Shown one piece after another: positions 1-8,204 of a stretch of 64,000 nucleotides of DNA; the first letter of the stretch is position 1, and each line of letters starts with the position of its first letter. The translations under genes were made by a program, and so were the position numbers. The notes under the pieces are model-generated. The model was not told the origin of the DNA, made no database searches, and was given only the letters and a program-made list of their open reading frames with translations. The DNA is taken from contig NZ_VORT01000006.1 of NCBI RefSeq assembly GCF_007997155.1, positions 124,001 to 188,000 on the forward strand. Reading direction: 5' to 3'. Source of the DNA: Aequorivita antarctica (GTDB taxonomy: Bacteria; Bacteroidota; Bacteroidia; Flavobacteriales; Flavobacteriaceae).

Positions 1-8
1 GAAAAGAT

Positions 9-1979
9 ATGAGCAGCAAAACAGAATTTGACAACATTTCATTCGACCTGCCAAAGAACCAATCCAATGTGATTAAGGTGATTGGAGTAGGCGGTGGAGG
101 GAGTAACGCCATTAACCATATGTTCAGCCAGGGCATAAAGGGAGTTGACTTTGTAATATGCAACACAGACGCACAAGCTTTGGAAAACAGTCCAGTACCA
201 GTCAAAATCCAGTTAGGTGTTTCCCTGACCGAAGGTTTGGGCGCTGGTGCAAACCCTAAAGTTGGTGAACAATCTGCCGTGGAGAGCATGGAAGAGATTC
301 GGAATATGCTTACCACCAATACTAAAATGATTTTCATCACTGCCGGAATGGGTGGTGGTACCGGAACTGGTGCAGCGCCAATTATTGCAAAAATGGCAAA
401 GGATATGGATATTCTGACTGTTGGTATCGTCACTATTCCATTTCAATTTGAAGGAAAAACCAGAAACGACCAAGCTCATATTGGGGTAGAAAAACTACGT
501 CAAAATGTGGATTCGTTGGTGGTTATCAACAATAATAAATTACGTGAAGTTTATGGAAACCTTGGTTTTAAAGCTGGATTTTCAAAAGCTGATGAAGTGT
601 TGGCTACCGCTGCTCGTGGCATTGCCGAAGTAATCACACATCATTACACCCAAAACATTGACCTTCGCGATGCTAAAACCGTGCTTGCCAACAGTGGCAC
701 TGCCATTATGGGAAGCGCAACCGCTTCTGGGGCAAATAGAGCAAAAGAAGCTATCGGTAGAGCGTTGGATTCACCATTGCTAAACGACAATAAAATAAAA
801 GGAGCCAAAAACGTATTGCTGCTTATCGTTTCCGGCTCTGATGAAATCACCATTGATGAAATTGGCGAAATCAGTGACCATATTCAAGATGAGGCTGGGC
901 ACAGTGCAAATATCATTATGGGGGTGGGCGATGAGGAAAGTCTGGAAGGGTCAATTTCTATTACTGTTATTGCAACGGGTTTTAATGTTGAACAACAAAA
1001 CGAAATAGTAAACACTGAAACAAAAAAGATAATCCACACTTTGGAAGACGAGCAAAAAGCGGAACATCACCTTACTCCAAAAGCGACTGCTACTCCCGTA
1101 AGACTGCCTGAAGAACCATTGCCCTCACAGCCAAAAGCTGAAGCAAAAGTGGTAAAGCATACTCTTTTTGATGATGCTGAAGTTGAAGAAAAACTTCCGT
1201 TTGATGGTTACATCAAAACTTCGGATTTATTGAAAAATCTAAAAGTCTCGTATGACGAAGTTGTTGTTGAAGACATGGAGGAATTCAATCAAGTAGCGGT
1301 AAACAAAATAAACGTAAATGAATTTGTAATTCTTGAAGCACCCAAAAAAGAAGAAGAATTAATCAGACCCGAAACTACTTCTGAAGATGGCGATGAGCAA
1401 ATATTAATGTTCGATCTTCCCATAAATTCTTCTATAAAAAAAATCACTGAAAAAAATAAAAAGGAAGAAACGATTTTCTTTGATTTAGACGAAATAGAGG
1501 TTAGGGATCATATTGAAATAGTTCCCATAACCGAAGTTTCAGGTGATGGAATAAAGCGATATAGCTTAGACGATTACCAAGAAGTGGAAGATCGCCTAAA
1601 CAGCGCAAAGCCTTCAAAAGTAGTTGCAGAAGAAATAGAAGATGAAGAAATTGTTTTTGAAAAAAGAACCCTTTCTGAGCCAAGTATTAAGGAAACAGAA
1701 ACTCAAGAAGACCAAGATCCACTAAATGCACCAATATCAAAAATATTAAGCGATCGTACCGAAGAGCGTAAACGCAAGATGAAGGAGTTTAATTATAAAT
1801 TCAAAAACAGTCCTTCACGTATCGATGAAATTGAAAAACAGCCTGCTTACAAGCGTATGGGTATTGATCTTAACGATACAAAGGACGAGTTTAACATTTC
1901 AAGAACTTCTGTAAATACAGATAATGACGAGATTGAATTACGCAAAAACAATTCTTTTTTACACGATAATGTTGACTAA
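9..1979 (+). CDS. ftsZ: Cell division protein FtsZ, long flavobacterial form
   Basis: Tubulin-like GTPase that polymerises into the division ring. The GTPase core fills about residues 20-330: the first glycine loop GGGGSNAIN starts near residue 28 and the tubulin signature GGGTGTG is at 115-121. A long acidic linker (about 335-600) follows. The C-terminal peptide that normally binds FtsA or other anchors appears as PAYKRMGIDL at 612-621, followed by about 35 further residues. At 656 aa it is far longer than E. coli FtsZ (383 aa); linker expansion is usual in Flavobacteria. The ATG at 9 follows an A-rich leader with no Shine-Dalgarno site. ftsA and other division genes would be expected just upstream, outside the window. 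Confidence 0.97.
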   Translation: MSSKTEFDNISFDLPKNQSNVIKVIGVGGGGSNAINHMFSQGIKGVDFVICNTDAQALENSPVPVKIQLGVSLTEGLGAGANPKVGEQSAVESMEEIRNMLTTNTKMIFITAGMGGGTGTGAAPIIAKMAKDMDILTVGIVTIPFQFEGKTRNDQAHIGVEKLRQNVDSLVVINNNKLREVYGNLGFKAGFSKADEVLATAARGIAEVITHHYTQNIDLRDAKTVLANSGTAIMGSATASGANRAKEAIGRALDSPLLNDNKIKGAKNVLLLIVSGSDEITIDEIGEISDHIQDEAGHSANIIMGVGDEESLEGSISITVIATGFNVEQQNEIVNTETKKIIHTLEDEQKAEHHLTPKATATPVRLPEEPLPSQPKAEAKVVKHTLFDDAEVEEKLPFDGYIKTSDLLKNLKVSYDEVVVEDMEEFNQVAVNKINVNEFVILEAPKKEEELIRPETTSEDGDEQILMFDLPINSSIKKITEKNKKEETIFFDLDEIEVRDHIEIVPITEVSGDGIKRYSLDDYQEVEDRLNSAKPSKVVAEEIEDEEIVFEKRTLSEPSIKETETQEDQDPLNAPISKILSDRTEERKRKMKEFNYKFKNSPSRIDEIEKQPAYKRMGIDLNDTKDEFNISRTSVNTDNDEIELRKNNSFLHDNVD

Positions 1980-2005
1980 GTGATATTTATTCACTTAAAG
2001 CAGGG

Positions 2006-2038
2006 GCCCGAATTTCAGAAATGAGTTCGGGCTTTTTT
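2006..2038 (+). terminator. Intrinsic terminator after ftsZ
   Basis: A 7-bp stem (GCCCGAA with TTCGGGC, 2006-2012 and 2026-2032) is followed by six T residues. It lies 27 bp past the ftsZ stop and ends the division operon ahead of a new promoter at 2078. Confidence 0.85.
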
Positions 2039-2077
2039 ATCGATATATTTCGGATGGGATAAATCTAAATTTTACTG

Positions 2078-2108
2078 TTTCGCGTTTCCGGTTTATTAAG
2101 TATCTTCG
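2078..2108 (+). promoter_or_regulatory. Promoter of the YqeY gene
   Basis: TTTC at 2078-2081, a 19-nt spacer and TATCTTCG at 2101-2108 match the Bacteroidetes sigma-A pattern TTTG-N19-TAnnTTTG with one mismatch in each box. The predicted transcript start lies about 15 nt upstream of the ATG at 2129. The downstream tRNA-Arg may share this transcript. Confidence 0.7.
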
Positions 2109-2128
2109 CATTCTATAAAAAATAAAAA

Positions 2129-2578
2129 ATGAGCTTACAAGATAAGGTGATGGACGCAATGAAAACAGCTATGAAAGCCAAGGATACACAGTCTTTGGAG
2201 GCATTGCGCTCCATTAAATCTGCACTGCTTTTGGCACAGACCGAAACAGGTTCAAAGACAGATTTGACTGAAGAAGAAGAAATAAAATTGTTACAAAAGC
2301 AAGTAAAACAGCGCAAGGACAGTGCAGCCATTTACAAGGAGCAAAACCGTTTAGACCTTGCTGAACCAGAATTGGCGCAAGCACTGGTAATAGAACAGTT
2401 TTTGCCACAACAGCTAAGTGAAGAAGAAGTAACTAAAATTGTAGATGATATAATAACCGAAACTGGAGCATCCTCAATGGCTGATATGGGGAAGATAATG
2501 GGGTTGGCAAGTGCAAAACTTGCAGGAAAAGCTGATGGTAAAACCATTTCAACGGTAGTAAAATCTAGATTGGCTTAA
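2129..2578 (+). CDS. yqeY: GatB/YqeY domain-containing protein
   Basis: A 149-aa protein made of the single YqeY domain, which resembles the C-terminal tRNA-binding tail of GatB, the amidotransferase that converts Glu-tRNA(Gln) to Gln-tRNA(Gln). The N-terminal helices (MSLQDKVMDAMKTAMKAKD) and the later stretch ending GKADGKTISTVVKSRLA are typical of the family. There is no catalytic site; a role in tRNA binding is inferred only from the fold. Genes of this family often follow ftsZ in Flavobacteria. It has its own promoter, separated from ftsZ by a terminator. Confidence 0.9.
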   Translation: MSLQDKVMDAMKTAMKAKDTQSLEALRSIKSALLLAQTETGSKTDLTEEEEIKLLQKQVKQRKDSAAIYKEQNRLDLAEPELAQALVIEQFLPQQLSEEEVTKIVDDIITETGASSMADMGKIMGLASAKLAGKADGKTISTVVKSRLA

Positions 2579-2590
2579 AATAAATTTAAC

Positions 2591-2664
2591 GGCCGCGTGG
2601 CGCAACTGAATAGCGCATCAGATTTCGGCTCTGAGGGTTGGGGGTTTGAATCCCTTCGCGGTCA
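2591..2664 (+). tRNA. tRNA-Arg(TCG)
   Basis: The cloverleaf folds fully. The acceptor stem is GGCCGCG with CGCGGTC, the D stem GCGC with GCGC, and the anticodon stem TCAGA with TCTGA around loop TTTCGGC (anticodon TCG). The T arm is GGGGG-TTTGAAT-CCCTT and the discriminator base is A at 2664. CCA is not encoded. Unusually, D-loop position 19 is A and T-loop position 56 is T, so the near-universal G19-C56 tertiary pair appears as A19-U56. It starts 12 bp after the yqeY stop. Confidence 0.95.
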
Positions 2665-2671
2665 CGAATAA

Positions 2672-2729
2672 ATGAAAAGGGAGAAAAAAGTTTTGAGCAA
2701 GCTCAAGGAACTTTTTTCTCCCTTTTCAT
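2672..2729 (+). terminator. Long hairpin after tRNA-Arg
   Basis: A perfect 21-bp inverted repeat (2672-2692 with 2709-2729) encloses a 6-bp stem TTGAGC/GCTCAA (2693-2698, 2701-2706), with two bulged G on the 3' side. The 3' arm is T/C rich. It starts 8 bp after the tRNA and probably ends its transcript. Confidence 0.7.
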
Positions 2730-2929
2730 TTTCAAAGCGGAGCTTTGAGGGATCACCGTAGGTAATCCCATTTGTGAATTACCCCAGTTTTGAGCAAGCT
2801 CAAGGAACTTTTTTCTCCCTTTTCATTTTCAAAGCGGAGCTTTGAGGGATCACCGTAGGTAATCCCATTTGTGAATTACCCCAGTTTTGAGCAAGCTCAA
2901 GGAACTTTTTTCTCCCTTTTCATTTTCAA
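2689..2929. repeat. 97-bp tandem repeat, 2.5 copies
   Basis: Copies start at 2689, 2786 and 2883. The first two are 97 bp and look identical; the third stops after 47 bp. Each full unit holds several inverted repeats: TTGAGC/GCTCAA, CAAAGC/GCTTTG and GGTAAT/ATTACC. The first unit also completes the long hairpin at 2672-2729; later copies repeat only its 3' arm. No ORF runs through it. Confidence 0.92.
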
Positions 2930-2940
2930 CTCCCTTTTCT

Positions 2941-3381
2941 CTAAGCGCCAAATTGTTTTAAGTGATGGTCTAAATGTTTATACTGCATCTGCCCCCATTG
3001 CTGTGGTGTGAATTTCCCAAAAAGAGGATGTGGCTCCCACTGGGTTTCGTTTTTCTTTCTTTGAAATTCATCTATTAATTTTTCAAGCGCGATCTTTTCT
3101 GGGTCAAAATCTTTCGTTTCCGTAATTTTAAATGTCTTTGCGGTAGGCAGATTCTGTCGCCAAGGTTTGTCATTGTAAAGTGATTTTTTGAAAAGAAACG
3201 CTAACGGGAAAAACTGCTTTTTAATATTGCTTTTGCCCAGAGAAATATTCAATGGTTGCTGGCAATGGTAGAGCATCTGCCCAACATCCATCCTTCCCCA
3301 TTTTCGTTTGCTTTCTACATTTAGCGCGTTGAGTCTTTTCTTAATTTCAGAATATGCTTGGTCATCAAAAAGTGATTTCAT
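2941..3381 (-). CDS. DUF1569 (DinB-like) protein
   Basis: A 146-aa cytoplasmic protein of the DUF1569 family, a branch of the DinB/YfiT four-helix fold. Members often bind a metal through three histidines and some are thiol-dependent transferases. Candidate ligands here are His39 (motif MLYHCQQP) and the pair His136 and His140 in HLDHHLKQF near the C-terminus, matching the usual H...HxxxH layout. The substrate is unknown. It is a single gene, convergent with the tRNA and repeat and divergent from radC, and its stop lies 11 bp from the end of the repeat. Confidence 0.8.
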   Translation of the reverse strand: MKSLFDDQAYSEIKKRLNALNVESKRKWGRMDVGQMLYHCQQPLNISLGKSNIKKQFFPLAFLFKKSLYNDKPWRQNLPTAKTFKITETKDFDPEKIALEKLIDEFQRKKNETQWEPHPLFGKFTPQQWGQMQYKHLDHHLKQFGA

Positions 3382-3512
3382 ATTTTAATATTTAATAGAG
3401 TGAATAAATTTATTCAATAAAATTTAGAAATCATCTTATCAAAAGTTTGTTTTCATAAAAAAAGCTATGTTGTTTAAACATTCATTGCTATCTTTAATGA
3501 AAAGCTTTAAAT

Positions 3513-4208
3513 ATGGAAGAAAATACTTCTTTTTCCATAAAAAACTGGAATGAAGACGATCGCCCGCGTGAAAAATTGCTATTGAAAGGTCGAACGGCTC
3601 TAAGCGATGCAGAACTAATTGCCATATTAATAGGTTCTGGCAGTCGAAACGAAAGCGCCGTTTCTTTGAGTCAACGTATTTTGGCTTCGGCTGATAACAA
3701 CCTGAGTGAATTGGGAAGACTTTCCATTCCCGAATTGATGGAGTTTAAAGGAATAGGCGAAGCAAAAGCAATAAGCATAGCCGCCGCAATGGAACTCGGC
3801 CGAAGAAGAAGAACGGGTGAAGCGTTGGAACGAAAAAAAATCAACTCCAGCAACTCTGTTTTTGAATATGTGCAACCTATTATTGGTGAATTGCCACACG
3901 AAGAATTTTGGATACTCTATTTAAACAATTCAAACAAAATTATTAAAAGTTCGCAGCTCAGCAAAGGTGGTATAACTGGAACGGTTGTGGATGTAAGGTT
4001 AGCGTTTAAAGAAGCACTACAACTTGGAGCCGTGGGTATTATTTTGGCACATAACCATCCCTCGGGGACACTGAAGCCCAGTCAAGCAGACATACAGCTT
4101 ACCAAAAAACTGAAAGTCGCAGGTGATAGCTTGGACATAAAAGTCCTAGATCACCTTATAATTACTGAAAAAGCGTACTTTAGCTTTGCCGATGAAAATA
4201 TGCTGTAA
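3513..4208 (+). CDS. radC: RadC family JAB/MPN-domain protein
   Basis: A 231-aa RadC (UPF0758) protein. The N-terminal part has a helix-hairpin-helix DNA-binding motif (FKGIGEAKA, about 78-86). The C-terminal JAB1/MPN domain carries the zinc metalloprotease motif HNHPSG at 180-185, with Asp193 completing H-x-H-x10-D. The old link to radiation repair in E. coli was withdrawn; the real role is uncertain. Only 6 bp separate it from the next gene, so 3513-6189 is probably one transcription unit. TATCTTTA at 3489-3496 is a possible -7 box. Confidence 0.95.
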   Translation: MEENTSFSIKNWNEDDRPREKLLLKGRTALSDAELIAILIGSGSRNESAVSLSQRILASADNNLSELGRLSIPELMEFKGIGEAKAISIAAAMELGRRRRTGEALERKKINSSNSVFEYVQPIIGELPHEEFWILYLNNSNKIIKSSQLSKGGITGTVVDVRLAFKEALQLGAVGIILAHNHPSGTLKPSQADIQLTKKLKVAGDSLDIKVLDHLIITEKAYFSFADENML

Positions 4209-4214
4209 CCCGCT

Positions 4215-5510
4215 ATGCTGTTAATTTATACCCAAAAACTAACCCCCCGTATTTCCTATATTTTTAAGCATATTTGCCTGCGAATTTTGGGGATTGAAGT
4301 TGCATTTACTTCGGGAATTGAAGAATTTATAGCTCACGTTGGTCCAAAAATTTCCTATGGAAAAAAACCATTGGGCAATGAACTTTTCTTTCAAAGTTAT
4401 GGCCTTTTAGAACAGCAGGGCTTGGAGGCGACTGACTTTACAGTAAAAAAATGGGGTGATACCTTCGGTTTTTTTTCGGTTTCAAATAGCAGCGGACTGC
4501 CTTTTGATATATTTTCTGCCAGTTTTTATATGCTTACGCGTTATGAAGAATATCTTCCACACGTAAAAGATGAAGTGGGACGCTTTATGGCTTCGGAAAG
4601 TTTGGCGTATAAAGAAGGGTTTCTTCATCAACCTATTGTGGACATTTGGGCGTATCTATTTAAGGATAAACTTTTGGAGGCGTTTCCTGAATTAATTTTT
4701 CCTCATAAAAAACTTATAGTCCATCCTGTAATTGAAGCAGCTCAGCCATATGCGTATAAGCAGAAAGGAATATTTAGATCCTTTGTGGGGTTTGTAAATA
4801 GTCTATTTCAAGGAAAATTTCGAAATATTATTGAGCGCATCCAAGTAGTTTTGGGTATAAAGCGCGATCCGTTGGATACTTTCAAATGGATTGTGAACAA
4901 GGCTACACGGAGCAATTTCAAACTTACGGTTTTCTTTCTTTTGGGTAATGCGCTGTCGTTTAACGAAAGCATGAACACCCATCGGCAGAAATTCAAAATG
5001 CTGATAAAATTTGTTTCGGACTACAAAGACGTAGGGCTAATCTTTTCATTCAATTCATTGAGCGATTATGAATTGCTGAAAAGCGAAAAGCGCCGGATGC
5101 AGGAAATAACCAATCGCTCCCTTGACAGCTCTATGAATTCTGAGTTTTTGGTAAACCTTCCCGACATATACCGCCATTTGGTAGAACTTGAAGTGAAGCG
5201 TGATTTTACGATGGTATTTCGCGACACAGTTGGGTTCCGTGCCGGCACCTGTACGCCATTTCTTTTTTATGATTTGGATTATGAAATAAAAACCCCTTTG
5301 ATTATCCACCCTTCGGCGATGACAACTTTGGCGTTTCAAAAAAAATACGCTTCAGATATTGAAAAAACCGTTAATAATACTATTGCTGCTGTAGAAAAAG
5401 TAAATGGAACTTTTACAATGATCTTTTCCAATAAAGATTTTTCTTCTACAGAAAGCAATAAAGTATGGCGAAATATTTTTTCAGAAAAACTACAGGAATA
5501 TGCACAATAG
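4215..5510 (+). CDS. Polysaccharide deacetylase-like protein (DUF7033 type)
   Basis: A 431-aa protein like the flavobacterial proteins annotated as polysaccharide deacetylase family with an N-terminal DUF7033 domain. The N-terminal half contains FDIFSASFYMLTRYEEY and a conserved HQPIVDIWAYLF stretch. The C-terminal half has the deacetylase-type barrel pieces HPSAMTT and GFRAGTC. I cannot point to a complete Asp-His-His metal triad, so activity is uncertain. There is no signal peptide. The last 11 bp overlap the next gene, showing translational coupling. Function is inferred from family resemblance only. Confidence 0.7.
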   Translation: MLLIYTQKLTPRISYIFKHICLRILGIEVAFTSGIEEFIAHVGPKISYGKKPLGNELFFQSYGLLEQQGLEATDFTVKKWGDTFGFFSVSNSSGLPFDIFSASFYMLTRYEEYLPHVKDEVGRFMASESLAYKEGFLHQPIVDIWAYLFKDKLLEAFPELIFPHKKLIVHPVIEAAQPYAYKQKGIFRSFVGFVNSLFQGKFRNIIERIQVVLGIKRDPLDTFKWIVNKATRSNFKLTVFFLLGNALSFNESMNTHRQKFKMLIKFVSDYKDVGLIFSFNSLSDYELLKSEKRRMQEITNRSLDSSMNSEFLVNLPDIYRHLVELEVKRDFTMVFRDTVGFRAGTCTPFLFYDLDYEIKTPLIIHPSAMTTLAFQKKYASDIEKTVNNTIAAVEKVNGTFTMIFSNKDFSSTESNKVWRNIFSEKLQEYAQ

Positions 5511-6189
5511 AGAAATAACGGATGTTTTTTTTGACTTGGATCACACGCTTTGGGATTTTGACCGAAATTCGGGTTTGGCTTTTGAAAGAGTGTTCCAGAG
5601 ACATAAAATAGCCTTACCTCTGACCGATTTTTTAAGAGAATACGAACCCATTAATTTGATATATTGGAAGAAATACCGCGAAGAGCGCGTTTCTAAAGAA
5701 GAACTCCGCAGAGGCAGATTGACTGAAACTTTTGATATTTTCAAACTAAAATTTCCCATTGAAACCATTGATGCTCTTGCGGTTTGTTACATTGAGGAAC
5801 TTCCTGTGGACAACCATCTTTTCATGGGTGCTTTTGAAATCTTGGAATATCTTTCGGAAAAATATAATCTTCACATAATAACCAATGGTTTTGAGGAAGT
5901 GCAGTATTTAAAATTAAACAACAGCGGCATCAAAAAATATTTTAGCACTGTTACCACTTCCGAAGAAGTTGGTTTAAAAAAGCCACATCCATCGGTTTTC
6001 CAAACAGCTTTAACCAAAGCTTCAGCATTACCCCATAAAAGTATAATGGTTGGTGATAGTTTTGAAGCGGACATTGTTGGGGCGGAAAATGCAGGAATGC
6101 ACACTTTGTTTTTTAATTATAAAAACGAGGAAGTGGCCCCTAAATATTTCGCAATCACTGAGCTTTTGGAGATTAAAAATTACCTTTAG
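5500..6189 (+). CDS. yjjG: YjjG family noncanonical pyrimidine nucleotidase (HAD)
   Basis: A 229-aa HAD-superfamily phosphatase. Motif I is FFDLDHTLWDFD with nucleophile Asp12 and Asp14. Motif II is the IITNG segment (around residue 130), motif III the lysine in GLKKPHPSVF, and motif IV GDSFEADIVGAENAG. The WDFD after motif I and the length fit the YjjG group, which removes phosphate from damaged or noncanonical pyrimidine nucleotides and so protects nucleotide pools. It overlaps the previous gene by 11 bp. Confidence 0.88.
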   Translation: MHNREITDVFFDLDHTLWDFDRNSGLAFERVFQRHKIALPLTDFLREYEPINLIYWKKYREERVSKEELRRGRLTETFDIFKLKFPIETIDALAVCYIEELPVDNHLFMGAFEILEYLSEKYNLHIITNGFEEVQYLKLNNSGIKKYFSTVTTSEEVGLKKPHPSVFQTALTKASALPHKSIMVGDSFEADIVGAENAGMHTLFFNYKNEEVAPKYFAITELLEIKNYL

Positions 6190-6238
6190 TAATAATCCGA
6201 AATAAACGGCGTTAACTACTGGTAAACTATCCCCACTT

Positions 6239-6784
6239 ATGAATAAAACCTTATCCCTGTCCATTTTTATGGTATGTGCATGCCTATTTTTTTCGGCTTG
6301 TATACAGGACACCGATTTTGATCAAGCCGAGGATATTGCGCTTACCCCTGTTGTTGAATTGGATTTGATATACTTCAATCTAGAGGCAAATCGTTTTTTT
6401 GATACCATAAATTCCACTCCAATCCTTACTGTTCGTGATACTACTGAAATTAGATTTTTGGATGATAGCACCATTCAGGAAAGCCTGAAACGTGCGGAGT
6501 TCTATTTCAAGTTTACCAACAGTATTCCGCGTAGCTTTCAAGTAGATTTTCAGTTTTTAAGTGAATTGAATGATACAACTTATGTGGCTGAAACCTCTGT
6601 ATTACAAGGAACACTTGTAACTCCAGTAATTACCGAATTTACAGAAAATGTTGAGGGTGATGATATTTTGCTCCTAACACAAGCGAATAAAGTTGTGGTA
6701 TCGGTAACCATTCCTTCTTCCAATGAAAACTTGGAGGGCACATTGAACTTAAAATCCAAAACCACCTACTTTTTGGAATACTAA
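6239..6784 (+). CDS. Hypothetical lipoprotein
   Basis: A 181-aa protein with a lipoprotein signal peptide; the lipobox is FFSAC with the lipidated cysteine at 21. I do not recognise the mature part. It is rich in beta-strand-like stretches and resembles short immunoglobulin-like envelope proteins (alternating hydrophobic residues, few charged clusters). It is the first of three closely spaced exported proteins: 4 bp to the DUF5723 gene, which itself overlaps the third gene by 4 bp. A shared envelope function is inferred from the layout. Confidence 0.75.
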   Translation: MNKTLSLSIFMVCACLFFSACIQDTDFDQAEDIALTPVVELDLIYFNLEANRFFDTINSTPILTVRDTTEIRFLDDSTIQESLKRAEFYFKFTNSIPRSFQVDFQFLSELNDTTYVAETSVLQGTLVTPVITEFTENVEGDDILLLTQANKVVVSVTIPSSNENLEGTLNLKSKTTYFLEY

Positions 6785-6788
6785 TACA

Positions 6789-8204
6789 ATGCGAAATTTA
6801 TTAACTATTATATTATCCCTTGTGGGAGTATTTGCCATTTCCCAAAATAAGCAGATACTCTATGGGTTTGATGATATTCCCCAATCCTTGATGCTGAATC
6901 CCGGAAGCAAAGTACTTCAGAAAAAACACTATGGAATTCCTTTTTTGTCACAAATTCACTTTAATGTCGGTTCCTCTGGCGTGTCAGTGTACGATATTTT
7001 TAAGGATGGGAACGATAACATCAATGATCGCATCACCAAAAAGATTTTTGAAATGAAGAATACTGATTTCTTCACTGCTACACAACAGTTGGAGCTCATT
7101 AACTTTGGTTGGCGCGCAAAAAATGAAATTTATTTTTCGGGAGGTATTTATCAAGAGTTTGATTTTATAGCCTACTTCCCAAGAGATCTGGCCATTTTGG
7201 CTTGGGAAGGAAACCGGGACTATTTGAATTATGAATTTGATTTGGGTGAAATAAGCACCACTGGCGATCTTTTGACGGTCTATCATTTTGGTTTGAACAA
7301 GCAGATAAGTGAAAAATTGACAGTAGGTGCGCGGTTGAAACTGTATTCAAGTATGTTCAGTTACCGAAGCGTGAACAATTCCGGAACCTTCGTGACCCGC
7401 TTGGGCGATGAAAATTCGGAAAATATATATGAGCACACCGTCCAAAATGCCGATGTCACTGTGGAAACCTCAGGCTATGCCTCTTTGCGAGAATTGGATG
7501 GAGCAGGGCAGGTTACAAGTGAAATCTTGGGCCGGGCCTTTTTTGGAGGTAACATTGGAGTAGGAGTGGACCTTGGTTTTACTTATGAAATTAATAAAGC
7601 TTGGACCCTCTCCGCTAGTGCGTTAGATGTTGGTGCCATTTTTCATTCAAAAGATGTTGAAAATTATCGCGCACACGGAACCTACACTTTAGATGGGATA
7701 AACCTAATTTTTCCACCTTTGAGCGATGGAGAATCAACCTTTCCATACTATGGCAATCTTGAGGATGAAGTAGAGCGGGAAATACCGATAGATACTCTTC
7801 ATAACGGCTATACCCAGTTTCGCCCTATAAAATTCAATGCAGGGCTGAGTTATGGTTTTGGAAGGTTTAATGCAACCGGAGCATGTGATTGTTTGAACGT
7901 GGGCGGAGAAAACCTTCACAAGCAAAATATTGGGCTTCAGTTCTATTCTATTTTTAGACCCAAAGGGCCGCAAATGGCAGGAACGTTTTTTTACCATAGA
8001 AGGCTTACGGAATATCTTTCTGCGAAAGCAACCTACACAGTTGATTCCTATTCTTTTTCAAATGTCGGGTTGGGTGTTTCAGCAGATATTGGTAAAATAA
8101 ATTTTTACATTCTTGCGGACAACCTCATTAAATATAGCAATTTGGCAAAGGCAAAAAGTGTATCTTTACAATTAGGTTTTAACATTATAATTGACGAAGA
8201 ATGA
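6789..8204 (+). CDS. DUF5723 family outer-membrane beta-barrel protein
   Basis: A 471-aa protein with a signal peptide (cleavage likely after VFAIS, before QNKQ). Its pattern suits a transmembrane barrel: repeated aromatic-girdle strands such as NVGLGVSADIGKINFYILADNL and a C-terminal strand VSLQLGFNIII. It resembles the DUF5723 family of Bacteroidetes outer-membrane proteins, whose role is unknown. It lies between a lipoprotein gene (4 bp away) and a periplasmic protein gene (ATGA overlap), so the three products may act together at the outer membrane. Confidence 0.75.
   Translation: MRNLLTIILSLVGVFAISQNKQILYGFDDIPQSLMLNPGSKVLQKKHYGIPFLSQIHFNVGSSGVSVYDIFKDGNDNINDRITKKIFEMKNTDFFTATQQLELINFGWRAKNEIYFSGGIYQEFDFIAYFPRDLAILAWEGNRDYLNYEFDLGEISTTGDLLTVYHFGLNKQISEKLTVGARLKLYSSMFSYRSVNNSGTFVTRLGDENSENIYEHTVQNADVTVETSGYASLRELDGAGQVTSEILGRAFFGGNIGVGVDLGFTYEINKAWTLSASALDVGAIFHSKDVENYRAHGTYTLDGINLIFPPLSDGESTFPYYGNLEDEVEREIPIDTLHNGYTQFRPIKFNAGLSYGFGRFNATGACDCLNVGGENLHKQNIGLQFYSIFRPKGPQMAGTFFYHRRLTEYLSAKATYTVDSYSFSNVGLGVSADIGKINFYILADNLIKYSNLAKAKSVSLQLGFNIIIDEE

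Noticed and set aside
2689-2929. Possible CRISPR array
   Set aside because: The whole 97-bp unit repeats without variable spacers, and no cas genes are present.
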